Positions 17,539 to 27,304 of a stretch of 64,000 nt of DNA are shown piece by piece. This DNA is from Tatumella morbirosei (lineage in GTDB: Bacteria > Pseudomonadota > Gammaproteobacteria > Enterobacterales > Enterobacteriaceae), in the NCBI RefSeq assembly GCF_000757425.2, contig NZ_JPKR02000005.1, positions 682,001 through 746,000 of the forward strand, given 5' to 3'. The number at the start of each line of letters is the position of its first letter. Position 1 is the stretch's first letter. The notes under the pieces are model-generated. The model saw nothing but the letters and a program-made list of their open reading frames with translations. It searched no databases and was not told the DNA's origin. Both the position numbers and the translations under genes were made by a program.

Positions 17539-18320
17539 TTTTCACCGACACCTTTTTGTTAACTAACATTTTTCTGGTATATAGATATTTCAATGATAAA
17601 TAATTTTACACTATTATTTCTTTTTTTTCTAAATTACAAGCTTTATTTTGATTTTATCAATGATTAATACTTATGGATTCCGAAAATGATGCTATCTTTG
17701 AGCTGTTTCTGCGGTTTTAATTCTGATTCTTTAAGTAGGTTACATGATGTTGAAATGAGTATTCGCACTATTTCTGCTAGCCTTACCTAGGACCAGGCAT
17801 ATCCAGTTCACTTGCACGATATCTCTGCCAAATACGGTGCAGAAAAATCATTGATCTAGTGATGAAGTGCATCGTGATCAAGCTGGTCTCCGCCATAAGA
17901 ATACTCAGCCATCGACTGCAATCTGCGCTGATGTAGGCCACTAATAGATGACGATCTTGCCAGCACTGTTTTATTTATATATCTGATTGGATATGCCGGT
18001 CGCTCCAGGATCATCTCCCTGGTAAAATAACCTCGTTCACACAGAAGATAGCTCTACCTTTCTAATATTGATACGTATGGATGCCACTCTGTAAGCCGCC
18101 CATGAGAGAAAAATCTAACTTTATTGGTAAGAGAATGGCTTGTAGCGAATTTAGCGGCGTAACCTGAATCTGAGTCAGCATGCCCTTATAATTTTAATAC
18201 CGTTAGATTACTTCAAAAAACCATTACGTGTTTATTGAATATAAAACCCTCTATAATTCAGTAGTATTACTTTTGATGTGTATGAGCAGGAGATAACCTG
18301 ACTCATACACAACCTGATAT
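17539..18320. other. Non-coding, apparently decayed sequence
   Basis: About 780 bp without a supportable gene. On the minus strand around 17,790-18,010 the three frames each hold short open runs (for example SGLHQRRLQSMAEYSYGGD) broken by stops, as in an old pseudogene; I could not match it to any transposase or other family. The first 100 bp are the upstream region of the DUF4755-like gene. Confidence 0.4.
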
Positions 18321-18830
18321 CTATTTTTTGTATTTAAAGTAAGAGCGAATGGCCAAAAGGATTGAAATAATCAGGTTAAAATAAATTCCAAATCCATACG
18401 TAATCATATCATTAAAACTATCAGCGAATGGATTACTTTGATTGCTTCTTCCGGATAATGCAGAAAAAGCATTTTGAGCCTGTTCTTTCATAGTTGCAAT
18501 CTGGTGATGTATACACCACATAACGATAAGAGTGATAATTACAGGTAAGAAACCAGCAAGAAAAGAGCGTCTATCGTTTATAAATGCAGGGGCAAGAGGA
18601 GAAAATAAAGCGACAATAAGCAGCAGGCCATACAATCCTGAGCCACCATTTGGTGTTCCTGAGTTAACATAACCCATGACCCCGGACATATTAAATTTAA
18701 CAGTTCCACCCATAAAATTGACGGAAGTGAGTCCGTAAAATCCTATTAACAACAAGACAAAAAAAACAGCTCCGATATAAAATTCTTTTTTTGATACTAG
18801 TTTAATATTTAGGCCTTTGCTACTGTCCAA
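18321..18830 (-). CDS. Small multi-pass membrane protein, unknown
   Basis: A 169-residue protein with four predicted membrane segments (about residues 15-33, 62-82, 85-106 and 145-163) and a Gly-rich loop after the first. No family is recognised. It stands alone in the AT-rich block, 490 bp or more from its neighbours, with low-GC codon use. It resembles the small membrane proteins found with toxin-immunity cargo, but that is only context. Confidence 0.6.
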   Translation of the reverse strand: MDSSKGLNIKLVSKKEFYIGAVFFVLLLIGFYGLTSVNFMGGTVKFNMSGVMGYVNSGTPNGGSGLYGLLLIVALFSPLAPAFINDRRSFLAGFLPVIITLIVMWCIHHQIATMKEQAQNAFSALSGRSNQSNPFADSFNDMITYGFGIYFNLIISILLAIRSYFKYKK

Positions 18831-19122
18831 AATATAATTCTCCGGGGTTTAGTGATTTTTTTTTTGTGTGTGTTTTTTAGAAGTGAGTGAAATTAAATTC
18901 CAACCAGCATTAGTGAACTGGTTATACCTCTTATAAAAAACCTGTAATTTTAATCGCTTAGCTAAAAATCAACCTAAGGTTACTATATTTCGTGAGAAAG
19001 TGTAATGTTTTTTATTGGTTGGTAAACTATCACCGGTAAAAGTTGGTAATGCTGTTAACTCACTGATTTCATTGTTGACATTATTTCTGACTTCTGTCTC
19101 CTTCTGATCAGCTACTCAAGGT

Positions 19123-19778
19123 ATGAAGCTGAGAACGTTTTTTACCCTGCTGATGGTGGTTATGGTCAGCGGATGCCGCGCGCGTGAGGCGCAAACACCG
19201 AAAGAAACCGGTGAAATGCCCTACGGAGGGTTGATTTTGCGTTTTTCACTCCCAGGGCATTACAGGCGCTGGTGACGAAAGCGCAGATTATCGACAGCGA
19301 AAAGGAGGTATCCACCTTCCGTACACTGGACAGCCCGCAGGAAAATCCTGACAGAGTGGGAAGCTGGAGCAGTAAGGTGGGCAGGCATGCTCAGTTCAAC
19401 AAAATCCGGCATCCTTCTGCACAGATGCTGTTCTGTTGGGACTCCATCATCGACAAAAAGACCTACGAGACCGGCATCACCTTCTCATCAGTCCTGCTGG
19501 ATAAAATTTCGGTGCCAACCGGAAAGGACTGGCGCGGAAAAACGGCCAGGTATAAAACATTGCTGTTCGGACTGGCTCCGGAGGAGAAAGTCCACATCTG
19601 ACTTCAGAACAGTTGCCCGGTTGTCAATCTGCCGGTTGAACCGGCAAAAATCACCACGCTGCCCGGGCACAAGCTGGATGCCTGTAAAGGGGTTACTCAA
19701 CATCCCTATGGCTATGTTTATTACGGTGAGATACCTGAATTTATCAAAGGGAAAACCTATCCCTATGGCAGCTGGTAA
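19123..19778 (+). pseudogene. Broken DUF2931 (T6SS immunity-like) lipoprotein
   Basis: The gene can be reassembled from three pieces. An N-terminal lipoprotein signal (MKLRTFFTLLMVVMVSGC, ATG 19123) runs to PYGGLILRFSLP. The frame then shifts by one base near 19250-19256, and continues as RALQALVTKAQIID through FCWDSIIDKKTYET and LLFGLAPEEKVHI. A TGA at 19599-19601 replaces what is usually Trp, after which LQNS..KGKTYPYGSW ends at TAA 19778. This order is typical of DUF2931 family periplasmic lipoproteins annotated as T6SS immunity proteins. With a frameshift and a stop it should be inactive. It ends seven bases before the right repeat. Confidence 0.75.
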
Positions 19779-19784
19779 TGATTC

Positions 19785-19952
19785 AGCGACACTCTGCATT
19801 CTGACCGCTATGAAACCGGTAATCCGTTTAATGGTCGCTGAACTTCGACCTGTCTGAATCTCCTCCTGGTGGGTTAATTCCGGTAATTTCTCTCCGCAGA
19901 TCCGTTTTCAGGAAATGCGGATTTTTTATTACCTGCATAAATGTTAGGGTGC
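19785..19952 (+). repeat. Direct repeat copy 2 (allD 3' fragment)
   Basis: Second copy of the 168-bp sequence found at 12465-12632, in the same orientation and at a fixed offset of 7320 bp. It carries the last codons of allD without the rest of the gene, the stop codon and the terminator at 19893-19927. Confidence 0.9.
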
Positions 19953-20049
19953 TGATGACTCACTGAAAAGCAAAGTTAATTCAGTGAATAACACGTATCT
20001 GATAGCAAAAAAGCACAGAGAGATTCCCCCGTTGTCATTGGATGTATTA

Positions 20050-20580
20050 ATGAAGAGAAGTGCGTATTTACTGGCTGCCGTTTTACTGACCGCCCCGGCC
20101 CTGACTATGGCTGCCAGCCCATCGGTTGAAGTGGGTTTTTCACCGGAAGGCACGGCCCGCAGTCTGGTACTGAAAACTATCAATAGTGCTCAACATCGTA
20201 TCCGTATGCTTTCCTATTCTTTTACTGCGCCAGATATCATGCAGGCATTGGCCAGTGCCAAAAAACGCGGTGTTGATGTCAAAATTGTGGTGGATGAGCG
20301 GGGCAACAGAAATAAATCCAGCCTCGCTGCGATGAATTTCATCGTCAATCAGGGGATTCCCCTGAGGACTGATAAACATTATCCGATTCAACATGATAAG
20401 ACTATCATCGTGGATGATCAGACCGTTGAGACAGGATCGTTTAACTACACTGCCAGTGCTGAGCGTCGGAATTCTGAGAATGTTCTGGTTATCCACAATT
20501 CACCTGACCTGGCCCGTGTTTATACCAGTCACTGGCAGGATCGTTGGGATAAAGGCCAGGATTATCACTCTCAGTATTAG
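20050..20580 (+). CDS. nuc: Secreted PLD-family nuclease, Nuc-like
   Basis: A 176-residue protein with a signal peptide cleaved after LTMAA, then one HKD motif: HDKTIIVDDQTVETGSFNYT (His about residue 117). Single-HKD phospholipase D-type endonucleases such as Nuc of plasmid pKM101 (177 residues) dimerise to form one active site and cut DNA in the periplasm. ATG 20050 starts directly at the signal peptide; an upstream ATG at 19984 would add a 22-residue lead and is less likely. It lies just outside the right repeat copy. Confidence 0.82.
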   Translation: MKRSAYLLAAVLLTAPALTMAASPSVEVGFSPEGTARSLVLKTINSAQHRIRMLSYSFTAPDIMQALASAKKRGVDVKIVVDERGNRNKSSLAAMNFIVNQGIPLRTDKHYPIQHDKTIIVDDQTVETGSFNYTASAERRNSENVLVIHNSPDLARVYTSHWQDRWDKGQDYHSQY

Positions 20581-21445
20581 ATTCCGAAACATCTAATGCC
20601 AGTCCGTTATTCCCGGGCCTGGCATCCCATACACTTGTCCTTTTGCTCCCTCTACAACATTCTAAGTGCTCCTCTGTTTTTCACTCCACGGATAACAATG
20701 CAGGTCTGTGACGAGGGGGTAATTAACCGATTTGGTTAAATAAATTGCAAGTAAATAGGTTAATTCTGCTTATTTATAGAGCAATCCCTTACGGAGGGAT
20801 AATTTCGTGAAAATTGAAATCGGTTACTTACTGAAATTTGCTTCCAGATGATTTCAAAACCTATCAATAGTAGGTTATTGATAGGAATTACAATGATATA
20901 CAATACTCCGCCTCGCGAATCATAAGAAAAATTATTCATTTAATTAACATTTAATAGGTTTTTTTGTGATTTAAATGAGATATTAATCGTTAAAAACTTT
21001 ATTATATGTCTTGTAATCGCTTTTTTATTTAGTTTCAAATCCGATAGTTTATCTTTCCCCTGGTGTTAATGTACTATTTATTATGGGGTTATAATAAAGA
21101 ATTTTGTTTTAATTTATTGATATGTATGATTTAAATAATAACCATGTCATCAGAGTGGATATTATTTGTGTTTTTAATTTGAGTTATTTTGATAAGTCAA
21201 ATGTTAAAAAAAGTTAGCACGCTTATTTTTCAGCTATTTCATTAAACAAAGTGATGTGGTTATTTGCCAAACAACCCGGAATGGTCCTATCCTGATAGGC
21301 ATCTGGAGGATTTATTAACTTTTGTAATGATGAGTCCAGATTGGCAGGTCGAAATGAAGGTTATTGTAATAATGGTTCTGACCATACCGGAAAGCTGGCC
21401 GCCAATTTCTTATTCATTAATTTTTTGGATTAAAAGGCAAACTGT
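20581..21445. other. AT-rich upstream region of the fimbrial operon
   Basis: About 865 bp without a supportable gene. The AT content rises strongly after 20,700, as in H-NS-bound promoter regions. It includes the inverted repeats described separately and TTAACC-GATTT-GGTTAA near 20,725. No fimB/fimE-type recombinase and no obvious invertible switch was found. The fimA ribosome site (AAAGG) lies at its end. Confidence 0.5.
20860..20885. promoter_or_regulatory. Perfect inverted repeat upstream of fimA
   Basis: CCTATCAATA-GTAGGT-TATTGATAGG, ten-base arms and a six-base loop, without a T-run. Candidate operator or regulatory hairpin, about 560 bp before fimA. Confidence 0.4.
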
Positions 21446-22015
21446 ATGAAAATCAAATCACTGGTAGTTGGCGTCCTTTCCGCTCTGTCTCTGTCTGTAA
21501 CTGTTGCTCACGCAGCAACAACTACAGTCAATGGTGGTACTGTGCATTTTAAAGGTGAAGTTGTTAACGCAGCTTGTGCCGTTGATGCTGGTTCAGTTGA
21601 TCAGACTGTCCAACTGGGTCAGGTAAAAGCCAGTACTCTGGGTGCGACTGGCGAGACCAGTGGCGCTGTTGGTTTCAATATCCAGTTAGACGACTGTGAT
21701 ACTACTGTGGCAACCACTGCGGCTATCGCGTTTGCTGGCGTGACTGCGACCTCTACCGATTCAGGCACCACCACATCTTACCCTGACGTATTAGCACTGC
21801 AGAGTTCTTCTGCAGGTTCAGCCTCTAACGTTGGTATCCAGATCCTGGACAGCACCGGTTCTGCTCTGAAACTGGACGGTGCAAGCTTCAGCACTGCTAA
21901 GACTCTGATTAATGGTACCAACACCCTGCCATTCCAGGCGCGTTACTACGCTCTGGGTGCGGCAAGTGCCGGTACAGCTAACGCCGATGCAACCTTCCAG
22001 GTTCAGTATCAGTAA
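21446..22015 (+). CDS. fimA: Type 1 fimbrial major subunit FimA
   Basis: A 189-residue pilin: signal peptide ending AHA, an N-terminal donor strand, the paired Cys (ACAVD and DDCDT) of class I pilins, and the C-terminal QVQYQ beta-zipper with the penultimate Tyr region. It is first in an operon with the order A-I-C-D-F-G-H, so it should form the rod. Codon use is strongly biased as in highly expressed genes (GTT, CTG, GGT). Confidence 0.9.
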   Translation: MKIKSLVVGVLSALSLSVTVAHAATTTVNGGTVHFKGEVVNAACAVDAGSVDQTVQLGQVKASTLGATGETSGAVGFNIQLDDCDTTVATTAAIAFAGVTATSTDSGTTTSYPDVLALQSSSAGSASNVGIQILDSTGSALKLDGASFSTAKTLINGTNTLPFQARYYALGAASAGTANADATFQVQYQ

Positions 22016-22086
22016 GATTCAGTTTCAGGACGATCTTTCAGGCTATGGATGGCCTGCCTTCAGTGCGATGAATCAGAGATCATGAT

Positions 22087-22620
22087 ATGTGGAGAATTGG
22101 GCTGATTATCCTGATTTTCATATCACAGGGAGCACAGGCTGACAAAAATAATGCTGCCGCTGCCAGTGGTCAGATGCAATTTCAGGGTGAAGTGATTGCT
22201 GACACCTGCATTATTGATGATGGTAATCAGTATCTGACTGTAGATATGGGTCAGGCAAGCAACAGTAAATTTAAGCAGGCAGGTGATGATTCTGATCCAG
22301 TGATGTTCTCGCTGAATTTCAGACACTGTAGCCCGAATGTCAGCCGGAATATGGTAGTTGCTTTTCGCGGTGTGGCAGATAAACAGAATCCCGACCTGCT
22401 GGCGATCGAAACGGGTGACAACGACGCCAGGGGCATAGGAATCGCCTTATTTGATGACAAAGGCAATTTAATCCCGATCAATACCGGAAAACTGGTGGTG
22501 AAACCTAAATATGCCGGGCCACTTACCGTCAACCTGACTGCCCGATATCGCTCCACAACGGATAATGTCAGTGGGGGTATTGCCAATGCTCAGGCATGGT
22601 TTTTATTTACTTATCAATAA
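22087..22620 (+). CDS. fimI: Fimbrial subunit FimI-like
   Basis: A 177-residue pilin with signal peptide (ends QGAQA), class I pilin Cys pair (ADTCIIDD and FRHCSP) and C-terminal WFLFTYQ. The position between fimA and the chaperone matches fimI, whose product caps or terminates the rod base in E. coli. 71 bp separate it from fimA. Confidence 0.82.
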   Translation: MWRIGLIILIFISQGAQADKNNAAAASGQMQFQGEVIADTCIIDDGNQYLTVDMGQASNSKFKQAGDDSDPVMFSLNFRHCSPNVSRNMVVAFRGVADKQNPDLLAIETGDNDARGIGIALFDDKGNLIPINTGKLVVKPKYAGPLTVNLTARYRSTTDNVSGGIANAQAWFLFTYQ

Positions 22621-22686
22621 TTTAACTTTAAATACAACAAGAATATATTAATTTTAATGTTAGGTTGATTGGCGCAGGAGATTATT

Positions 22687-23388
22687 GTGATTAAGACAGT
22701 ACATAAACGTTTTCTGGCGGCGGCCCTGGTGGTTGCTACCTCTTTAGGGCTGGCTAATAGTGCTCACGCAGGTGTAGCACTGGGGGCGACTCGTGTGGTT
22801 TATCCGGCAAACCAGAAACAGGTTTCGCTGGGAATCAGTAATAATGACGATAAAAGTACTTTTCTTATCCAGTCATGGGTAGAAAATGCCGCAGGGACCA
22901 AAGATAGCCGGTTTGTGATCACACCTCCGTTATTCGTGATTAAAGGGAAAAGAGAAAACAGCCTGCGGATTATTGATGGTACTAACCACAGCTTACCTCA
23001 GGACAGAGAAAGCCTGTTTTGGGTCAACGTAAAAGCTATCCCTTCAATGAACAAGTCTCAGCAGTCACAGAATACTCTGCAGCTGGCTATTATCAGCCGG
23101 ATTAAGATGTTCTACCGGCCGACCGGATTATCGATGGCGCCTGAACAGGCAGCCAAAGCGTTACGCTTTAAAAAGAGTGGTTCAACCCTGACTCTGGTTA
23201 ACCCGACACCTTATTACCTGACAGTCACTTCACTGCATGCTGGTTCAGCGACATTGGCTAACACTATGGTACCGCCAAAGGGGACATCAACAGTGGCACT
23301 GCCTGCCGGGTCTGCTTCTGATATTACTTATCAGACCATCAATGATTTTGGCGCGTTAACCCCGGTAACCAAAGGGATCTTTCAGTAG
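22687..23388 (+). CDS. fimC: Periplasmic fimbrial chaperone FimC
   Basis: A 233-residue PapD-like chaperone: signal peptide ending AHA, GATRVVYP at the mature start, conserved LFWVNVKAIP and the IKMFYRP motif of the FGS group, two Ig-like domains. GTG 22687 follows CAGGAG by six bases and is taken as start rather than TTG 22669. It donates a strand to each subunit and delivers it to the usher. Confidence 0.9.
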   Translation: MIKTVHKRFLAAALVVATSLGLANSAHAGVALGATRVVYPANQKQVSLGISNNDDKSTFLIQSWVENAAGTKDSRFVITPPLFVIKGKRENSLRIIDGTNHSLPQDRESLFWVNVKAIPSMNKSQQSQNTLQLAIISRIKMFYRPTGLSMAPEQAAKALRFKKSGSTLTLVNPTPYYLTVTSLHAGSATLANTMVPPKGTSTVALPAGSASDITYQTINDFGALTPVTKGIFQ

Positions 23389-23505
23389 TTCTGCGGCTGA
23401 ATGAAGCAGGGATGCAATGTAATGGGGCCGGATAACAGGTTTAAAAACTCAGTTTTTTACCAGGCTGGCGAAGTAAAAACGGGACAATAAACGGGTATTC
23501 CTCAG

Positions 23506-26101
23506 ATGACCAGACTCAAAAAATGCTTATCTGTAAAAGGGTTAGCATTTACACCGTTGGCCGTGTTTTTATCCTTCGCCTGCCAGTCAGCCGCCTATGC
23601 GGATGTCTACTTTAACCCACGTTTTTTATCTAACGATCCTGGTGCCGTTGCTGACTTGTCGCAGTTTGAGAGTGGGCTGGAAGCTCCTCCCGGCACTTAT
23701 CGGGTCGATATTTATCTGAATGACGGTTTTATCACTACCCGTAATGTCACTTTCCAGTTGAGCCCGGACAAGAAGTCGCTTGAACCCTGCATTAATCAGA
23801 GCCAGTTATCTGAGATGGGCGTCAGCGTACTGGCGATTCCTGGAATCTCTGCACTGGCCAAAGATGCCTGTGTACCTATGGGGATGATCAGCAAGGATGC
23901 CAGTAGTCGTTTTGATGCAGGCTCCCAGAAACTGTATCTGAGTATTCCTCAGGCAATGATGCATAGTCGTGCTCAGGGATATATTCCACCGGAGCTATGG
24001 GATAACGGTATTACTGCCGGGTTACTGAATTATACCTTTACCGGAAACAATGCCCATACTCCGACAGGGGGCAACAGCACCTATGCCTACCTGAACCTGC
24101 AAAGTGGTTTTAACTTTGGCCCATGGCGGCTGCGGGATACCTCGACATGGAGTTACACCGACAGTACCGATGGTTACAGTGAAAACCGATGGAAACACGT
24201 TAATACCTACCTGGAGCGCGATGTAGTCCCTTTGCGCAGCCGCCTGACAATGGGCGACAGTTATACTACCGGTGATATTTTCGACAGTATTAACTTTCGT
24301 GGTATTCAACTGGCGTCTGATGACAATATGCTGCCTAACAGCCAACAGGGGTTTGCGCCGGTGATCCACGGTATCGCACATGGTACTGCCAAGGTCACCG
24401 TCAGACAAAATGGCTTTGACATCTACCAGATTACCGTTCCACCAGGTCCGTTTACCATTAACGACCTGAATGCTAGCGGTAACAGCGGTGATTTGCAGGT
24501 TACCATTACTGAGGCTAATGGCTCTGTTCAGTCGTTTACTGTTCCCTACGCATCGGTACCTATGCTGCAACGTGAAGGGCATATCAAATATGGCCTGACG
24601 GCCGGGGAGTATCGGAGCGGTAATGATCAGCAGGAAAGCCCGAAGTTCTTCCAGGGAACAGCCATGTGGGGGCTGCCAAAAGGATTCACTCTGTTTGGTG
24701 GTACCCAGCAGTCGGATGATTATCATGCTTATAATCTGGGGGTGGGTAAGAACCTTGGCGTTTTGGGTGCAGTCTCTTTTGATTTAACTCAGGCACAGGC
24801 GACCCTGGCGGATAAAACCAGCCATCAGGGGCAGTCTCTTCGCTTTCTGTACAATAAATCATTGCAGGATACCGGGACTAACTTCCAGTTGGTAGGTTAC
24901 CGTTATTCAACCAAAGGCTACTATTCATTTGCGGATACCACCTACAACCAGATGAATGGTTATTCGGTTGTCACCGAAGATGGACAGTTACAGGTCAAAC
25001 CAACCTATACCGACTTCTATAACCTTTCTTATAGTAAGCGTGGCCGTCTGCAGGCGACCATCACCCAGCAGGTAGGTAAAACTTCAACGCTGTACCTGAC
25101 GGGAAGTCAGCAGACTTACTGGGGCACTAACAAAGATGACGTCCAGTTGCAGGCTGGGTACAGTAGTTCAATTCGCGATATTACCTATAGTGTTAATTAC
25201 AGCATTAACCGCAGTGCCTGGCAAAGTGGTACTGATCAGGTGTTATCACTCAACCTCAATATTCCATTTAGCCACTGGATGCGCTCGGATGATACCAGTG
25301 CCTTAAGTCGTTCAAATGTGACCTACAGTAGTTCGAGTGATTTGAAAGGCCAGTCAACCAACCAGGTGGGAGTTTACGGCACGCTGCTTCAGGATAACAA
25401 CCTGAGTTATAACGTACAGACTGGTTATACAGGGGGGGGTAGATACTTCCTCTGGTACAACCAATACGGCATCGCTGTATTATCGTGGCGCTTATGGCAA
25501 TGCCAACATCGGTTACAGCAGTACTGACGGTTATAAACAGGTTTACTATGGCCTGAGTGGCGGGGTGGTTGCCCATGCGAATGGCATCACCTTGAGTCAG
25601 CCGCTCAATGACACTGTGGTACTGATTAAAGCGCCAGGGGCTGATCATGTGTCGGTAGAGAATCAGACAGGTGTCACAACAGACTGGCGGGGTTATGCTG
25701 TTCAGCCTTATGCATTAAATTATCGTGAGAACCGGATTGCACTGGATACGAATACACTGGCCAATAATGTGGATATGGATGATTCAGTGATCAGTGTAGT
25801 GCCGACTTATGGTGCGGTTGTCCGGGCTGATTTCAAAACACATGTCGGGATGAAAGTCATTATGACTCTGACCCATCAGGGCAAACCGGTTCCCTTTGGT
25901 TCTACGGCGACACTGGTCGGCAGCCAGTCCGGCAGTATTGTGGGCGATGATGGTCAGGTGTATCTCTCCGGATTACCACTGTCCGGGAAAGTTAAAGTGA
26001 ATTGGGGTGACAGTGCAGCAGAGCAATGTGTTGTGAGCTATCACCTGCCGGCAAGCAGCCAGAAGCAAGCTCTCAGTTATGCCAATGCTGTTTGTCAGTA
26101 A
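23506..26101 (+). pseudogene. fimD: Fimbrial usher FimD, frame broken at G8 tract
   Basis: The outer-membrane usher reads well from MTRLKKCL to about 25,430 (N-terminal domain from VYFNPRFL, beta-barrel, plug region around SQQGFAPVIHGIAHG). At a run of eight G (25432-25439) the frame is lost and a false tail ends at 25527. Removing one G restores TGGVDTSSGTTNTASLYYRG and the C-terminal domains through LPASSQKQALSYANAVCQ at 26101, giving about 864 residues against 878 in E. coli FimD. As written the protein lacks its end (about 200 residues), so piliation should be off. It could be phase-variable or a sequencing error. Confidence 0.85.
25432..25439 (+). repeat. Homopolymer G8 in fimD
   Basis: Eight consecutive G inside the usher gene at the exact point where the reading frame changes. 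Seven G would keep the frame. Tracts of this length are known to vary by slipped-strand mispairing. Confidence 0.9.
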
Positions 26102-26112
26102 CCGGAGGGATT

Positions 26113-26640
26113 ATGAAACATCATTTAATGGCGCTGCTGGCATTATTACTTTTGAGTAGCCGCAGTTACGCCGCAGACAGCGTGATTAATATCAGCGGGA
26201 CTGTTCAGGATAATACCTGCGTGGTCTCTACGGCCTCTCAAAATATGACGGTAAATCTGCAAAACTATACTTCAAAAATGTTTACTACCGTGGGTACAAG
26301 TACAGGGATGGTGCCCTTTACGCTGACCTTCTCCTCCTGCGGCAGTGCCGCCAGTGCGGTAAAAGTGGGGTTTACCGGGGTGGCGGACACGGTGAACAAT
26401 ACCTTGTTGAAGATAGACAGTGGTGACAGCACCGATGCTCAGGGAATTGGGGTCCAGATTCTTGATTCGGACCAGACGGTGTTGCCAGTTAATCAAAGTG
26501 ATGACGACATGACATGGCATACGTTGACTGCGGGACAGCAAAACAGTCTGAATTTCTACGCACGTATGGTTTCCACCACTGCGCCGGTGACTGCCGGACA
26601 GGTCACGGCCTCAGCCACCATCACACTGGAATTTGAATAA
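26113..26640 (+). CDS. fimF: Fimbrial adaptor FimF
   Basis: A 175-residue tip adaptor. Signal peptide ends SYAA, then DSVINISGTVQDNTCVVS; AVKVGFTGVAD in the middle and the C-terminal TLTAGQQNSLNFYAR and TLEFE agree with E. coli FimF. GGAGGG precedes ATG 26113, 11 bp after the usher stop. It links FimG to the rod. Confidence 0.88.
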   Translation: MKHHLMALLALLLLSSRSYAADSVINISGTVQDNTCVVSTASQNMTVNLQNYTSKMFTTVGTSTGMVPFTLTFSSCGSAASAVKVGFTGVADTVNNTLLKIDSGDSTDAQGIGVQILDSDQTVLPVNQSDDDMTWHTLTAGQQNSLNFYARMVSTTAPVTAGQVTASATITLEFE

Positions 26641-26652
26641 GCCGGGAATAAG

Positions 26653-27156
26653 ATGAGAAAAATAGTTTCAGGACTCGTTGCCCTCGGGATCCTTCTGTTC
26701 ACCAACACGACTACCGCGGCCGATGTGACCATCACTATTAACGGAAAGGTGGTCGCAGAACCTTGCACTATCGCGACGACTACCGCCAATGTTGACCTGG
26801 GAAATCTGTCGACTACGGCATTAGCCACTGCCGGCTCCTACTCTGACTGGAAAACAGTCACTCTGAATCTGACCAATTGTCCGGTGGGGACCAGTAGTGT
26901 AGTGGCGACCTTTAGTGGTACATCGGATTCCAGTGGCACTTACTTCCTGAACCAGGGAACTGCCGGCAATCTGGCCGTTCAACTGGCCGACAGTAACGGT
27001 AATAATATCACCAACGGTGGTACGCTGAAGTCATCTGTCAGTGACTCCACGCAGGCGACGGCCTTTAATCTTGAAGTGCGCGCGATATCTCCGGACGGAG
27101 GTACCACCCAGGGAACTATCCAGTCAGTGGTGAATGTGACTTATACCTGGCAATAA
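26653..27156 (+). CDS. fimG: Fimbrial adaptor FimG
   Basis: A 167-residue tip adaptor. After the signal peptide the mature protein begins ADVTITINGKVVAEPC, as in E. coli FimG, and retains LTNCPVGTS and TQGTIQSVVNVTYTW. It connects FimF to the FimH adhesin. It lies 12 bp after fimF. Confidence 0.9.
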   Translation: MRKIVSGLVALGILLFTNTTTAADVTITINGKVVAEPCTIATTTANVDLGNLSTTALATAGSYSDWKTVTLNLTNCPVGTSSVVATFSGTSDSSGTYFLNQGTAGNLAVQLADSNGNNITNGGTLKSSVSDSTQATAFNLEVRAISPDGGTTQGTIQSVVNVTYTWQ

Positions 27157-27304
27157 ATTTTTTACAGGACTCCGGGGACAGTATATCGACGAGCGTTCAT
27201 TATCAGATCTGGTTCAGTTAACGCGCAAGGTAGTCGGCTCATATTCCAGACTACCGTCGCCTGTTCGCTTATTCCTTAGTTTCATTGAATAAAGGCTGAC
27301 AATA

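Noticed and set aside
17539-18320. Transposase remnant
   Set aside because: Broken short frames exist but none matches a transposase family motif and no terminal inverted repeats were seen.
20581-21445. Invertible fimS-like promoter switch
   Set aside because: No pair of long inverted repeats about 300 bp apart and no fimB/fimE recombinase gene seen.
21264-21449. 61-codon open frame just before fimA
   Set aside because: No ribosome site, no recognisable domain, overlaps fimA start; chance frame in the promoter region.
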